Positions 1-11,872 of a stretch of 64,000 bases of DNA are shown in pieces. Made by a program: the position numbers and the translations under genes. The stretch covers positions 930,001-994,000 of the forward strand of contig CANTFL010000086.1 of the NCBI GenBank assembly GCA_947650285.1, read 5' to 3'. The notes beneath the pieces are model-generated. The model did not search any database, was not told where the DNA came from, and saw nothing but the letters and a program-made list of their open reading frames with translations. Numbering within the stretch: the stretch's first letter is position 1; every line of letters begins with the position of its first letter. This stretch comes from Hyaloperonospora brassicae (Eukaryota; Oomycota; Peronosporomycetes; Peronosporales; Peronosporaceae).

Positions 1-1256
1 TATGCAAGATGGATCATTTAGCGGCGGTCTCGTATACCGTTTATGGTGAGGGTACAGCTACGCTGTTTATCGATCGCGTGTTTTGACAACACGCTTTGCT
101 GCTGGCAATTGTCTCTGATAGAGATCCTAGCTTCACTGGGAAGTTTTGGAAATCCATCTTCAAGGTGATCGACACACGTTTGGACATGTCCACAGCGAAT
201 CATCCGCAGACTGATGGTCAAACCGAGCGAGTGAATCGCATCATCGGTGACATCTTGCGCAGTGTTTGCGCTGATACTCCTAAGCGTTGAAGTTCGATGC
301 TCCCTGTTGTTGAGTTTGCGCTGATCAACGCCGTGCATGCCTCCACCGGCTACACACCGTTTTATGTGAATGGTCTCACACACCCTCGCGTTCCGTTAAC
401 GCTACCACTGCGTGGTTCAGGGCTTGGTGGGGGAGGAGTTGCTGATCGGCTTGCTGACATCAGCCCTTCTACTGTTCAAAATAGGTAAGCGAGTTTCTCG
501 CTACGCGATTGAATGTATTACGACATGTGCTTGATGCACTGGCTGATAGCCAAGACAAACAGAAGGAACAAGCTGATGCTAAAGGTAGAGGTTGTATTGA
601 ACGTCATGAGGTCGGAGACCAAGTTCTACTCAATGCTAAAAACCTACCTACAAATGTAGTGTCCGCAGTCTCCAAGACAAAGTTGCGTCCGCGCTTCATT
701 GGACCGTTCACAGTCTTCGCCAAGAAGGGACTTGCGTATAGGCTCAACCTTCCGCGTAGACTGCACACACATTCAGTGTTCTACGTTGGCTTGATTAAGC
801 CGTATCGGGATCCGTCCCACGTGAACTTGGAGGCGCTTGCGCCGCGTATTGTGTCCTTGCAGTCGGCTGCTGAATCCGTATCAGGCGGTCAAGCTGACCA
901 TCGACCCGGGCTTGACCCAACTCCAACGCCTGGACACGGGCTCGCATCGCGTCAAACGCACTATGGATCTTACCCAATATCTCACGGAGACCAATTAGCT
1001 CGAAAATAACCTTCTCATGCTCCTTCTTTGGTATACCGACCACCTCTTACGCTACTCGATGAGCGAGGGAACCGCCAGTTCCATGTGGAGAGACTCCTGA
1101 AACGACGTCGTCTTGAGGGTCATACCAGTATCTGTTGAGGTGGCGAGGGTACCCGGGGTCAGAGAACTCATGGGAGTTTGAGACACCGCTTCGGCAGGAT
1201 TGCCCATACGCCTTGGATATTTTTAAACATCGCGGCAAGGGTCTTCCTGTGACCAA
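1..1256 (+). pseudogene. Ty3/Gypsy pol 3' end: integrase plus chromodomain, decayed
   Basis: The fragment opens inside the integrase core at the window edge. Readable pieces in order are IVSDRDPSFTGKFW and HPQTDGQTERVNR of the catalytic core (about 105-250), VVEFALINAVHASTGYTPF (about 305-365), a C-terminal stretch with GDQVLLNAKNLPT and FIGPFTV (about 620-720), and a chromodomain whose YLLRWRGYPGSENSWEFE motif spans about 1124-1180. In-frame stops occur near 93 and 288, frames change near 490, and one base is gained or lost near 1121 inside the chromodomain, so the copy is dead. Gypsy elements with a C-terminal chromodomain are abundant in Phytophthora-like genomes. The start of pol lies outside the window, and no 3' LTR could be assigned with confidence. 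Confidence 0.9.
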
Positions 1257-1306
1257 AGACGCTTCTCACCAATAGTGGTGGAAGCAGGTGGGTCGTTGGG
1301 CACCGC

Positions 1307-1885
1307 TTAGTCAACACTCACATTAGTTGGCCCAGCCGGATCACAGCAAGTGTGAGTTCGAAACTGGCCTCTGATCTTGAGATTAGCGTAATCATACCGA
1401 AGCTTTCGTTCGAGGCGAACATCTGCCACATCGGCACTTGCTCTGAGAGCTAACACGCTGCTGAGGTGTCGTTTTTGATGCACCCAGCAAGCAAAAGCGT
1501 TGTCTTCTTCTTCCTGAGATTCGCCTGCGAATAGGAGGATGGGTATACCCTTCATCGGTGGAACCGGTGCACCCCGTGCTTGCGTGTCAAGTCGAAACTT
1601 GTATTGACTCTGATTCATCAAGTGAGGTTGCAGGTACCTCTCGCAAAGTACATGTCGACTCGCCACCTCATCAGACGATGTTGGCTTAACGCCAATGGCC
1701 CACGTTGCCAAAGAACGACCTGTCGTTTGGCGTATACGTTCTTCCACACCGAGTGGGGTGAAAAGATAGACACGACGACCCTCAAAGGTTGCAGCAAGCT
1801 GCATACGGCGCTGAGCGCTCTCCTCTCGTTGGATAGCCAACTGTTGTTGATCATCGAGTGGATTGGTGATGATAACATCGCTCAC
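1307..1885 (-). other. Unrecognised open frame antisense to the Gypsy remnant, possibly gag-like
   Basis: A 192-codon minus-strand open frame follows directly after the Gypsy chromodomain. It has no ATG at its 5' limit (the first codon is GTG, with a stop just upstream), no signal peptide and no motif I recognise. Stretches such as PPMKGIPILLFAGE and EEEDNAFACWVHQK vaguely resemble a retroelement capsid N-terminus, and the setting between repeats fits a nested or inverted element. It could equally be a chance open frame. No host function is proposed. Confidence 0.2.
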
Positions 1886-4059
1886 GATGGGTGCTTAATG
1901 GGGTGCCGATGGCGCGTTGGCTTCGCCACGCTCGGCAAATGGGTTCGGTACAGTATGAGGCGGTGCCTCTTGCACTGGTTAGTCGGACATTGTCCTCTCT
2001 TCACCATGGATATCGGTATAGCTACCATAATCCACCTCCACATCAATTCCAAGATAGGAACAGATAGTCGAGGACTCATAGGGTGGCGATTCCATGGTGT
2101 TTCGTGTTTGGTAAACCGTGAGGTTAAAGCGCACACACACCGACCTCTTCGAGGAAAAAATTCGATTGACGTTTTGACATAACTCCAGTCTGGTCGGGGA
2201 GGGTGTAACGGGGTTACACAAAAGGTGCGGGTGTTACGGGTTGCATAACATGTGTGACTACACAAGGGACGGGGTACCGTTAAAAATGATAAAAGAACAC
2301 CATATCGATTGTCGAAGGCTGACGCGTGTCAGCCACCGTAATTAGAGCATTAGTGTTTAGATTAAGTACGTATGTTAAGGTGTTCTTCTAGATAAAAGAG
2401 AGAAATAAAGTTCAGTTCCCCTTTTTGATCCCTTAAGACACGTGCCTCACGAAGCGTCTTTGATTGGTAGGAGCTAGCAATACCTGTGAAGGTAGCTGAT
2501 CCTGAGCATTCTGTGCTGTGATTCTATTGAATGGATGGGTCCCCTGGAACAGGGACCGTCACCTCTAGAATCTTGTTGACTCTCTGAGTTGGATTCTTTG
2601 ATCCAACGTTGCTCGTTGAGCGTTAAGGCTTCCTCTGACTTAAGGAGCTGTGTAGCTCCGCTACAGAAGGTGGTTAGGGTGGTGGCAGCAACGTATTCAT
2701 GGCGGTCGACAAGAAAGACGCGACAAGTCAAAGGTCAAGCAGAAGAAGTGTTACACGTGCAGCAGTATCTATTCTTTTAAGCGGGAGTGTAGGTCACGTG
2801 TGGAGCATGAGGAATGTTTGTAGCCAGATGTAGTGACTGGAAGCAAGAGTGCTAAAGCTAAAAATACATGAAGACGATCTTTATGTAACATGACGTTTCA
2901 TTGGATATTTGGTGCGGATCAAGGTGTGAAAACTATTTATTTAAAATACTTGGAAGTTGGCGGATGCAGAAATGAAGTAAAATAGCAAGCTATCAATTCT
3001 TTTACAATGCAGAAGCGGTGGACGGACTTTGTATCATAAACTCATGTCGTCGCTAATGAGATCTCGATTGGCGAAGCGATGGTGCGTGAAGACGCGCTGA
3101 GATTCAAGGAGCGAGCAGACGGGTCAGCTTGATTGTACTGGAGGCGGTTGCAGACGGAAAGATAGCGCATAATTTGATCACCGACGTGATCATCATTCTT
3201 GTCGCAATAAAAATGGTTGTGTCGATGAGACGTGCAATCGATGATGATCTTAATATTAAGTGAGACTCGTAAGCGCACCAATTTACAATTTTAAAGAAAA
3301 AAATTGGCGGCTTAATCTGGCAAAATTTGGGCAGCTTATATGTATAAGGGACATTTACACCAAGTGACAAGTAGTATAAAAGGGTCTAGGCGCGTGTGAT
3401 AAATTTCACGGCTAGAAAATATGTAGCTGTTTTGCAATGTTGACATAAACGTTTGATCCACATGTGTACGCAATACATCAATGTGATAGTGGGCGGAACG
3501 TCTGTCGATGGCATGATGCTACTAGGATGTTATGACCATAAATGTTTGAAGTATCACAAGCTATTACAGTACTGTAGTCGATTAAGAAGACGCTGTACCG
3601 AAGGGTTGTGATGACAACTTGTACATGCGGGTTGGCTAGATTCGGACATTAGTTTTATATACAAATTTGGGCAGTTGTGCTTGTTATTATGCGCTTAGCA
3701 CGTTTGTAAATCGTACATGCCCAAAGCAGTAGATGCAGTAGCTGAAGCAATAAAGCAGTACTTTCCATGGGTTGACTGGCAACTTTGTCGCAATGCGAGC
3801 GAGAGCATTAGCGGTTAAATGACCAACTTAACGTCACGACCAAGACTAGCGGAAAATAGTGGTAAATTCGCGATTGTCAAGTCTTAGCTTTAGGCATATT
3901 CGTGAGGCATCGATCATGTGATAATTAAATAAGCCACTTCTCAGCAGAACAGATGCGGACGGGTGCACAAAACGATAATAACGATGACGCGAATTATTCT
4001 ACCACGCTTAAAAAGCTCAGATCTTTTGTACAGATAACTCGTAATACGTCTTCCATGCG
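1886..4059. other. Gene-free, AT-rich stretch with a possible LTR trace
   Basis: No coding region is supported. A short palindrome (7-bp arms GTGTAAC/GTTACAC around GGG) sits at 2203-2219. Downstream, a GAAATAAAG motif near 2402 precedes CAGTTCCCC, which is the kind of arrangement seen in LTRs. No second copy of this block exists in the window, so an LTR call cannot be confirmed. The rest (2500-4059) shows only short open frames with no recognisable motif. Confidence 0.35.
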
Positions 4060-4590
4060 GTGAAGACCATCGAGAAAGGAGGTAAACATCGATTCAAAGC
4101 TCGGCTCGTTGAGCGTGGAAACCAGGAGCGCACATCATTGATTGTGTCGCATCAAATGCAGTGTAAGCGCCAACGAGTCGTTCCGGATGTTTGTAGCATC
4201 GTCGCAACTATTAGATCTAAAGATTTGCAGTTCCGACGTCGCACATATCTCAATGCGGAATTACAATTTCCACAGTGCCTTAACAGATCTCAAGGCCACG
4301 TGCATGCAAAAAAGCAAAGCGTTTATAGTGCAAAGAGCGCTGTTTGGTTTCCCTAATCAGGATGAGAGTGGATCACGGAGTTTGATCGCTTTTTTTACAA
4401 GCTCAAAAGTTTGAGGATCGACACACGAAGCTGAGTTTGTACGTGTGGCAGTTAAACATAGAGGTCTGTCTGACACTGTTCTACGCCGGCGATACAATAG
4501 CAGCAACCAATGCAGTTGATCTTAATTATGGTATGTACAAGTTGCTGAACGAGCAGTACGTCAATGCGTTCCATGAGCAAGTGACGTATT
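4060..4590 (+). pseudogene. Ty1/Copia reverse-transcriptase relic
   Basis: Several conserved Copia RT blocks survive in order but in different frames: HRFKARLVERG near 4090, ESFRMFVA and LDLKICSSDV near 4170-4240, LNAELQFPQ near 4250, VQRALFGF near 4330, and LTLFYAGDTIAATN near 4471-4512. The last block sits where the catalytic YVDD loop belongs, with YVDD altered to YAGD. Stops and frame changes lie between blocks. Only the RT core is visible, with no gag, integrase or LTR. It differs clearly from the Copia copy at 13.1-17.2 kb, so it is probably another, older lineage. Confidence 0.7.
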
Positions 4591-5982
4591 ATTTTAGCAT
4601 CAAATAAATATTAGTAAATTAATCGAATGTTTGCGACAAACACAGTACACGAGCCGCACTTGAGCGGTAAAAGTGAGAGATAGCATGCAAAGATGGCATA
4701 TCAGCAAATTGAACCACGCGACTTGTGTAAGAGGAACCGGATACAAGTAACAAAACGGTGTCATTTTCGTATCGAGAGGCAATGAGTGCTCTCATGCACC
4801 TATCCACTTCGATGCGACGACATTCCGTTTGCAGTTATATATAATGCTAAAGCAGTGAAGCGAGTAATTCAATAATTGTCAAGCACTTCTTGCAAAAAAT
4901 TCTATACATGCGTCAAGATGGAGGAGCACTTCGTTTACAATCAAAACTAGTAGCGGTAGCGATGATGCATTAAAAATGATATCAAATTCAACATACTTAT
5001 CCAGCCCTATTTTCGTGTGCTGTGCACTTTTAAACATGAAATTCAGTTTCCACGAAACGCTTCTTCAATGTGACGGATACGCCTGTTCTTGCTAGAAGCA
5101 CCGTCATCAGTCAGAAGGGTTGTTAGAGAGATCTTGCTACTACTTTCGTGAGTTTATGATCCTCTTACGCCTGACATCGTAAAAAATTGCATAACTCCTC
5201 ACAGTAAATTAGAGTCTAACGTGATATGGAAGTTTCACATCGATCTTCAAGGCATTGAGGGGATCTCATCATCAAGCACAGCAACACAAATTGGATATGT
5301 GATGACAGGAACCTTTTTCAAGATGCCTGAGAAGTCTCTTAATCAGCCTCGACCAGCAGAGTGCTCCTTTTTAATCATCTCAAATGCTTTCCGACGACTT
5401 GCTACGCTATCGCACTTCTCAACAGCGTCAGATCAATGTTTTCGACACTTTTAGCAGGTAAGCCGATCGTTGCGCTTCATACTGCGATACACTGGTCAAT
5501 GACAATATAAGTGTGAGCGTAGTGTCCCAGCTTTGATAGCGATTGCACCTTTGCAATCGCTTTTACCATGGTTTTTAGTTTGTCTCGATTAACATATCTG
5601 AGATCCACAGACTCCGGAAACCTGCATTCCGTCCTTCAAGTGGAAGATAGGACACCGAGTTGTTAAGATCCTGTTAAAGAATCTAATTTGGTCGGAGAAG
5701 CAACTTGAAGTCATCAACGAACCTAAACTCATATGAACGTGGAGATAAATTTCTAGGTCCCAGACACGCCCACCTGAGCTAGACATGCCGAACTTCACCT
5801 TCATCGCATCGTCTCTGGAGCGAAAAGGTTCGATGGCGTCGTAGGATCGACGATACAATTTGAGTAGACTTCTCCTTCAATGTCCTTTAACTTGGATGTC
5901 ATTTTCCACAGCTTTACTTTCGACGCACACGCGCCGGTCCGCCAGCAGTGGCATTTACCTGATGCTGTATAAAGATCTATTA
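4591..5982. other. Gene-free AT-rich stretch left of the DNA transposon
   Basis: Only short open frames lacking family motifs are present. No repeat structure, tRNA or convincing exon chain was seen on either strand. Confidence 0.5.
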
Positions 5983-5984
5983 TA

Positions 5985-6005
5985 CAGTCTTCCCTCTGCT
6001 AAGTT
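5985..6005 (+). repeat. Left terminal inverted repeat (21 bp)
   Basis: It is the exact reverse complement of 8262-8282. It starts CAG and follows the TA at 5983-5984. Confidence 0.93.
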
Positions 6006-6011
6006 GTCCCC

Positions 6012-6056
6012 GGCTACGGAATATCCTCTGGTAAGTTATAGGATTCGGTCTCCACC
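6012..6056 (+). repeat. Left subterminal direct repeat of the transposon
   Basis: About 45 bp resembling 8209-8253 in the same orientation, sharing GGAATA, CCTCTG, GTTATA, GGATT/AGATT and TCCACC blocks in register. A further inverted copy of the CAACTTAnCAGAGGGA motif sits at 6114-6130. Direct subterminal repeats next to inverted termini are expected of transposase binding arrays. Confidence 0.7.
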
Positions 6057-6219
6057 GACCTCGTTCTATGGTGACTACGGAATGAGTTATACGGAATAGC
6101 CTGAGGGCCAAATACAACTTATCAGAGGGAATATTTTTGTCCGCCGTGAGCAGAAATATTGTACGCAGAACCTTTTTTTGTTATTCACTGCAAGAAAGGA
6201 GTGCAAAGAGGAGAGGAAA

Positions 6220-8008
6220 CTACTTCAGCCATGAATCAAGTGTGGCCTGAGTGGTGCTCGCACTACGGAGATCAGCTTGGACTTGGCGAAGGGTGCGGTG
6301 AGCTATACGATGGGACTCCTGAGAAAGGTTGAGAAGGGCGATGGATAGACTAAGGCTGGCAAGCTTTTCAGCCTTCGAATGCTTTTCCACCTCCTCCTCC
6401 GCCTCAGCAGCACCTTCCTCCTCCCCATACGGATCCTCAACAAGCTTGATGATTTCGGCATCGGTCAGCTCCGCATGCGCCGTCTCCTCCTCTCCAGCCG
6501 GATTGAAAAGAGAAGCGATCGACATGGGATTGCGGAGCGGGAGCCTTTTCAGCGCCGAAACAAGATCCTGTTCCACGCGCTGCCCTCTACTGCAGCAGCT
6601 GTTGCCTCCTGCTGGGCCTTCTGGCCAACAGTGCCGGCTTCGTTTTCACCCCCACCAGTCGGCAGAGCCGGACCGTCCATGAGTCCCGTATGACGCAGCA
6701 GTTGGCGATTGTGGCACTGGAAATCTCGCTCCACGCAGCCAGCGACCAACGCATGGCCGTGAGCTGATCAACCTTGTAAAGGTTGGTTTCTCCGCGCTCG
6801 TCACGGTCCAAGGCATTCGGCAGATGCATCCGGCGGTAGTGCCTCTTGAATGCGGCAATGATCCCAGCATCCATGGGTTGGACCTTTGAAGTCGTATTAG
6901 GAGGAAGAGCCTGGACCGTGATGTTGGTGAGTTCCAGGTCAGCAACAATGTGTAAAGGAGCGTTGTCCATGAGAAGCAGGATTTTTCTATCCTTTTGCTG
7001 TGATCAACGCGTTAGTCAAACCTCATTTACTGTACCGCAACGATGATGTTCAAGGCATGCCCCAAATTACCTTCATACTTTTGTCGACGTCTCCCAGCCA
7101 TTCCTGGAAGAGTATGCCAGTCATCCAGGCTTTCTTGTTGTTGCGGTAAGAAAGCCCAGTCGCTCAGCTGTCTTGCGCATAAAACACCGCGGCTTTTGGC
7201 GTGTCCAATGAAGAACGGCGGGAGTTTGTCGGATCCATCAGCGTTTGCGTGAGAGCAACTGTGATGCGCGTCTAGAATAGTTGTTAGTGTCAGAGAAACG
7301 CAGGAAACCAAGATGAGAGCAATAATGTACCTTGTCTTTTTTAAAACCCTTCGACCTCTTGCTGGGCAATCGTTCTGTCGGGCGTCATACTGTAGAACAA
7401 CCGTGAACAGAAAGTGAGCCTTTGAGATGCTTCTGTACTGTACAATGAGTACAGTACTGTACTGTATTCTCAGACCTACCAGTTTCGTCCATGTTGTACA
7501 CGTAGTGGAGTATAACCAGCAACCACGGCCTTGAGGTGTGGAAGACCCTCCTCTAGAGCGCCCATATCTGCTGAGCCACTCGCCATGAATGCGGACAGCT
7601 CGCAGTTTGTGGCGCTGCTGGAATTTGTGGAGCCACCCATTCGAAAAGCGGATGTTTTCCTCCGAGACGCTCATTGATCCCGCAAAAGTCTGAGCCTTGG
7701 CCCGTATGAGATCTCCAGTGAGAGCAACCCCACGGTGCTGGCACTGCAAGACCCATAAGGCGACGGCCTCCTCCACAGCTGGGTGCTGGACAGTCCGAGG
7801 ACGCTTAGCGCTGAGGTTAGTGGTGTCCATTGCCTCAAGCTCCTTCCTTTTTTGATGATTTTGCTGATCGCTGCCTGGGAAAGTGCCTTCTGGAGGTCAA
7901 AGGCGTCCTCTGTCCAAGCCGCCAGGGCAGTCTGGGTGATGCGGGGTTAGCATCCTGGTGCTTGCAGATGCGCAGCTTCTGCTCGTTGGTAAGACGTATC
8001 TGCGACAT
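6220..8008 (-). pseudogene. pogo/Tigger transposase, broken by frameshifts
   Basis: Reading from 8008 downward, the copy shows an N-terminal helix-turn-helix start (QIRLTNEQKLRIC), the remainder of that HTH in another frame (QKALSQAAISKIIKKG), a CENP-B-type second HTH (HPAVEEAVALWVLQCQHRG, GDLIRAKAQTF), and YVYNMDETG at the first DDE aspartate near 7490. It continues with NADGSDKLPPFFIGHAK near 7210 and MDNAPLHI with PPNTTSKVQPMDAGII near 6880-6970, where the second aspartate lies. An acidic tail ends at 6220. At least five frame changes are needed to follow the protein. Two or three GT-AG segments, for example around 7000-7070, may be true introns. The reading is certain at family level, but the gene is inactive. 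Confidence 0.85.
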
Positions 8009-8208
8009 CTGTTGTGAGTGAGAAGGTACAGTTGGTGGATCTTCTTAACCAGAGATAGCAAAATCACCAGAGACTGGTGGGGCAACCAAAATCACAAAAT
8101 CGTCAAAGGGTACGTGACACGTGACAGACAGGTTTTGGAAGCCTGGAGGTTTGTTGCGTTTTTGATACTTTAATTAATTAAATTAATAATTTTTCCGCAG
8201 CATATCTC

Positions 8209-8253
8209 TGCTATGGAATAACCTCTGCTATGTTATAAGATTTGCCTTCCACC
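8209..8253 (+). repeat. Right subterminal direct repeat of the transposon
   Basis: Partner of 6012-6056. It contains two back-to-back copies of a CTCTGCTATG(G/T)(A/T)ATA unit about 21 bp apart. Confidence 0.65.
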
Positions 8254-8261
8254 AAGTCTAT

Positions 8262-8282
8262 AACTTAGCAGAGGGAAGACTG
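8262..8282 (-). repeat. Right terminal inverted repeat (21 bp)
   Basis: Perfect inverse of 5985-6005. The TA at 8283-8284 completes the target-site duplication. Confidence 0.93.
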
Positions 8283-8284
8283 TA

Positions 8285-10855
8285 TTGAGCACTCGGATCC
8301 CTAACTGTTCCTGAGTGTTGAGAACCTTGCTAGCGAAGCAAGGTCATCGTTTCTTTACCACGTCAAGTTCGTGATATATAGACTTGGCGTCCATGACATG
8401 CTGTCCGTTGTCATCAATGCGAGCAACATGACAGCTGTGGTTGAGAAACAGACGGCCGAGCTCATGAGTTCGACCGCATGCAATAAGATTCCTCTCGAAT
8501 GGCTAAAGCCTTCACGCGTGGCGTAGAGGATACTATCATGCACAATTTAAACGTGAATGGCCCTTGATCGCTGGACGGACCACGAAGTGCTACCAGCTGC
8601 AATGGGACACAGTATAATATACCTACATTAATGAAAGTGTGGACGGATTTATCGGAATTTCACGTACACCGGAATTTTAGAGAAGGAGTAGTTGGTCGAA
8701 TGGTAAGGCTTAGCTGAATGACAGATAGTTGACTGTATTCGTCAAGTTATCCAAGAACCTCCTATAGACCTTGCGTCAGCTATACTAGACTTCAATCATG
8801 TATGTTGACACCTCGCTCTCCAATGATCGCGCGCGTCCAGCACTGCTTGCTGCTATATCGGCTGATAGCGTAGCTTGCGTCTGCTGATGAGTAGTGTTCC
8901 CCCAGCTACGAAAAAATACTGCGCCAAAGATGCTCACGAGAATGAAAAGATCGCACCACAAGACGGGATAGACCAAACAATCAAAAGCGAAAGATGCATT
9001 ACAAGATTAAAAAACTGAAATGATGGACCAAACAATAAATAAACAACGAAAATGTCGTAGCGATGTACACTGCACAACCGAAGAATCACGATAAGGAGAC
9101 CAATTACATATTCGCCCATGTATATCGTCTTCTTTCCCCCTCCTTAAACCAGGAACTTATACGGAAACCTCGACTTTTCGCAGACAGTCATACTGCAAGA
9201 ATGGAGAGGTGCATTGATGCTTCCAGCGTAGCCTTCAAGCGTCCATTTTCGTTCTTTTGTAAGGGCATAATCTACTTTCATCTCTTTTATTCTACAACTC
9301 ACTGGTATGACGTTGTGGTGATGTCTAGGCGTCGTCTTAGCGGTATCGTCTTTTTTGAATGAGACGATAACGCGCCGTGTCACAATGGCACGTACGCAAC
9401 GCTGTGGTCGATTTTTAAGGCACGACTTAGAAGCATCAAAACCGCATAAACCAGGCAATGAGAGCGAGGATGATACTGGAGAGCTGGCAAACACGTTTTG
9501 CTGATATAGCTAGTGGTCACAAGATAGAATTTTGGAGCTATCAAAGGTCAATACTACCATGCTGGTGATAGAGGTGGATAATACGGGCGGAGAGTTGGCA
9601 ACAAGAAAACAAGGAAAGATTCTGTAGTCATTACAAGTTCACGACAGACACACGCTTGCCGATGAGATCGTCTAAGGGTTGTGTAGATATACTTGACGAC
9701 AGTGGGTTCAAATGTGTCGATGCTGACTGATCAATTCTCGGTGATTCTGTCATTTTAGACTGCATAGGCGACAACTCACGTAATGTTGCGTCTGCACGAT
9801 GGTGCTTTTATGGTTACAATCGACTCACTATCATATCGGTACGAAAGGCGCAAAGATGTGTTTGTGCAACGCGTGTCGACCGTGCGACTGAAATCATCGC
9901 AACAACATGCGGCCTTGGCAACTAGTTGCGTACAATTAGAACTCAGCCTTCTTCGTTGAGACACAACTCTCTGCTCGCGACATGTCAAGATGCTTCCGCT
10001 GTTTGATGCGGCAAAGATGTTCGCGTGTCATCACTGTCATGATGTAAAAAATTGACGAATGCAACACAAAAGACCGATCCGGCATACTCCGGTCTTGGAG
10101 AATGCGTAATCTGTTGTAATTGGCTATAACATGCAAGATCGAATACCATCGCCAACATCGATATTGCCTGATGTGATTTTACTCATGGATGTGCTCGAGT
10201 GTATTGCGTGACTCGCTAGCGCATTTTGTTGATATTTTGGTGCATTTTTATTCCCAAGATAGCATCCAAATTGACATTCTTCACTGTGTCAATGTCGTGT
10301 GACAAGGTCACCCTGATGCATGTCGAATGCAAAGTATCAGCTTAGCAGACCCCGTAAGGTGGTAACTGTTGACATTATTCATCGCAATCTGGCTTATGCC
10401 AATGCGTCTGTGGTAGATCTTAGCTACGCCTAGGTGCAATCATTGAATGACTAGTATCAACATCGTGCGAGAAACTGTTGCCCGTCGTTGTAGAGCTTCA
10501 GGCGCAATACGTTGTAACCTGGAATCAAGCATTGCACTGGAAAACTTGCAGCAAACATTCGTCAAAAGTGCACACAGGCACAACCGTGATCGATTGCAAA
10601 CGCATATCACAAAGTATGCAGCATTAGTGCGTCGCGCTTGACGTCGTCATTCTTGTCGGATCCGAAACTGTTCTACAAGGCAGAATGGATACACGAGATC
10701 ACAAGGCACGGACCAAGTTCTAATCTATGTACGAAAGCAATGGGCCCAACGACAAGGAGAGCTGCTGGTAGAATAGTCGTCAACATGGATAGACATAAAA
10801 ACCCTTTCGTCCTCCCAGTAAAAAGCAATACATTGGTGTCTCCACAGCCGTCTAT
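8285..10855. other. Gene-free AT-rich stretch
   Basis: Short open frames only, none with a recognisable family, signal peptide or exon chain. The right end (about 10,600-10,855) lies downstream of ILV6 and will include its 3' UTR. Confidence 0.5.
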
Positions 10856-11872
10856 TTAGCCAGGCGGGAGGCGAGAGACGTCAACCGCTTCATCATCGGG
10901 CTCGTCCAGAAGCGTGCGAGTGGCGCCCTCAAACGTTGAAAGATGACCCAGCTTGTCAGTCACACTCGTACTGCGGGCCATTGCAATGACACCACTGCGG
11001 TGGATCTCTGTGATGCCCAGCGGCTTTAGCAGGTTCAAAAAGGCCTCAATACGACTAGGAGTACCAGCCAGCTGCACCATGACCTGATGCGGTCGCACGT
11101 CGATGATCTTCGCGTCAAACAGGTTAGATAGCTCTACAACCTCCGCACGGGACCCAGCCTCTGCATACAGAACAACAAGCATCAGTACTTGAACCCCGCC
11201 TCTCCAGCAGATCCCAATGGGGTGCGAATGGTCTCAGTCGCAACAGCTTCATCGACACTCACTAGCTGTCGACACCTTTGCCAGCATCAAGTCGCGCTCG
11301 ACGTAGCTTTTTTCTGCCTGTTGCCCACCACTGAGGATGTTTACGACAGCCACGTACACAACATCTTCCAGCTGCTGCTTCATCTACAACAAGCAAAAAG
11401 CCGACCCACACCAGTGAGCACTCGCGACTTTTACTCGTTTCTTTCCCTTGCAAGCTCAAAAAGCTGTCGTTCGTACGTTCACCGCACTCTGCGCAGTGCC
11501 ATTGATGACTACAGTCATGCGCGAGAGCTCCTCGACCTCTGTGCGCCCGACCACCAGACTGTCAATGTTGTACCCTAGATCGAAACAGGCCGAGAAAGAG
11601 AGAAGCACGAGGTTGTTAGACGCCTCACTGCTACCAGATACAGTATCGACACTGCCCAGTCCATCTCAACCTCGAGCAGCGAATAGGTTGGCGATCTCAG
11701 CCAGACAGCCTGGTTGATTGACCACCAGCGCAGCAATGACGTGGCGCTCCGTCTGCTGCACGGCTCGAAACGCGCGGGCAAAGCGCTTGGGGTTCGTGCC
11801 AGACGGTGGGATCGCGGCCACCGACCGCGGGAGGCCACAGCGAGTCAATGAGGCGATGGACCGCCGCAGCAT
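10856..11872 (-). CDS. ILV6: Acetolactate synthase regulatory (small) subunit, mitochondrial
   Basis: This is the regulatory partner of acetolactate synthase, the first shared enzyme of valine, leucine and isoleucine synthesis, and it relays feedback by valine. Exons on the minus strand are 11872-11671, 11574-11483, 11383-11263 and 11160-10856 (introns 96, 99 and 102 nt), giving 239 residues. The first 40 residues are rich in Arg and Ser with almost no acid, as in a mitochondrial presequence. The first ACT domain starts HVIAALVVNQPGCLAEIANLF, continues over the first intron into YNIDSLVVGRTE, and a linker with QQLEDVVYVAVVNIL follows. The second ACT domain has AGSRAEVVELSNLFDAKIID and a C-terminal ITEIHRSGVIAMAR. 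Length and order match fungal and bacterial IlvH/Ilv6. It is the only intact host gene in the repeat-rich left third. Confidence 0.92.

Larger units (their letters stand above)
5985..8282 (-). mobile_element. pogo/Tigger-like DNA transposon, full length but inactivated
   Basis: The 2,298-bp element has perfect 21-bp terminal inverted repeats that begin CAGTCTTCCC and is flanked on both sides by TA (5983-5984 and 8283-8284). This is the target duplication of the Tc1/mariner superfamily, and the CAG start is typical of the pogo/Tigger group. Inside, on the minus strand, lies a broken transposase with CENP-B-type DNA-binding and DDE regions. Both ends carry extra copies of a CCTCTGcTAaGTTATA-like motif, probably transposase binding sites. 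The intact termini mean the element could still be moved in trans if a related active transposase exists. Confidence 0.9.
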
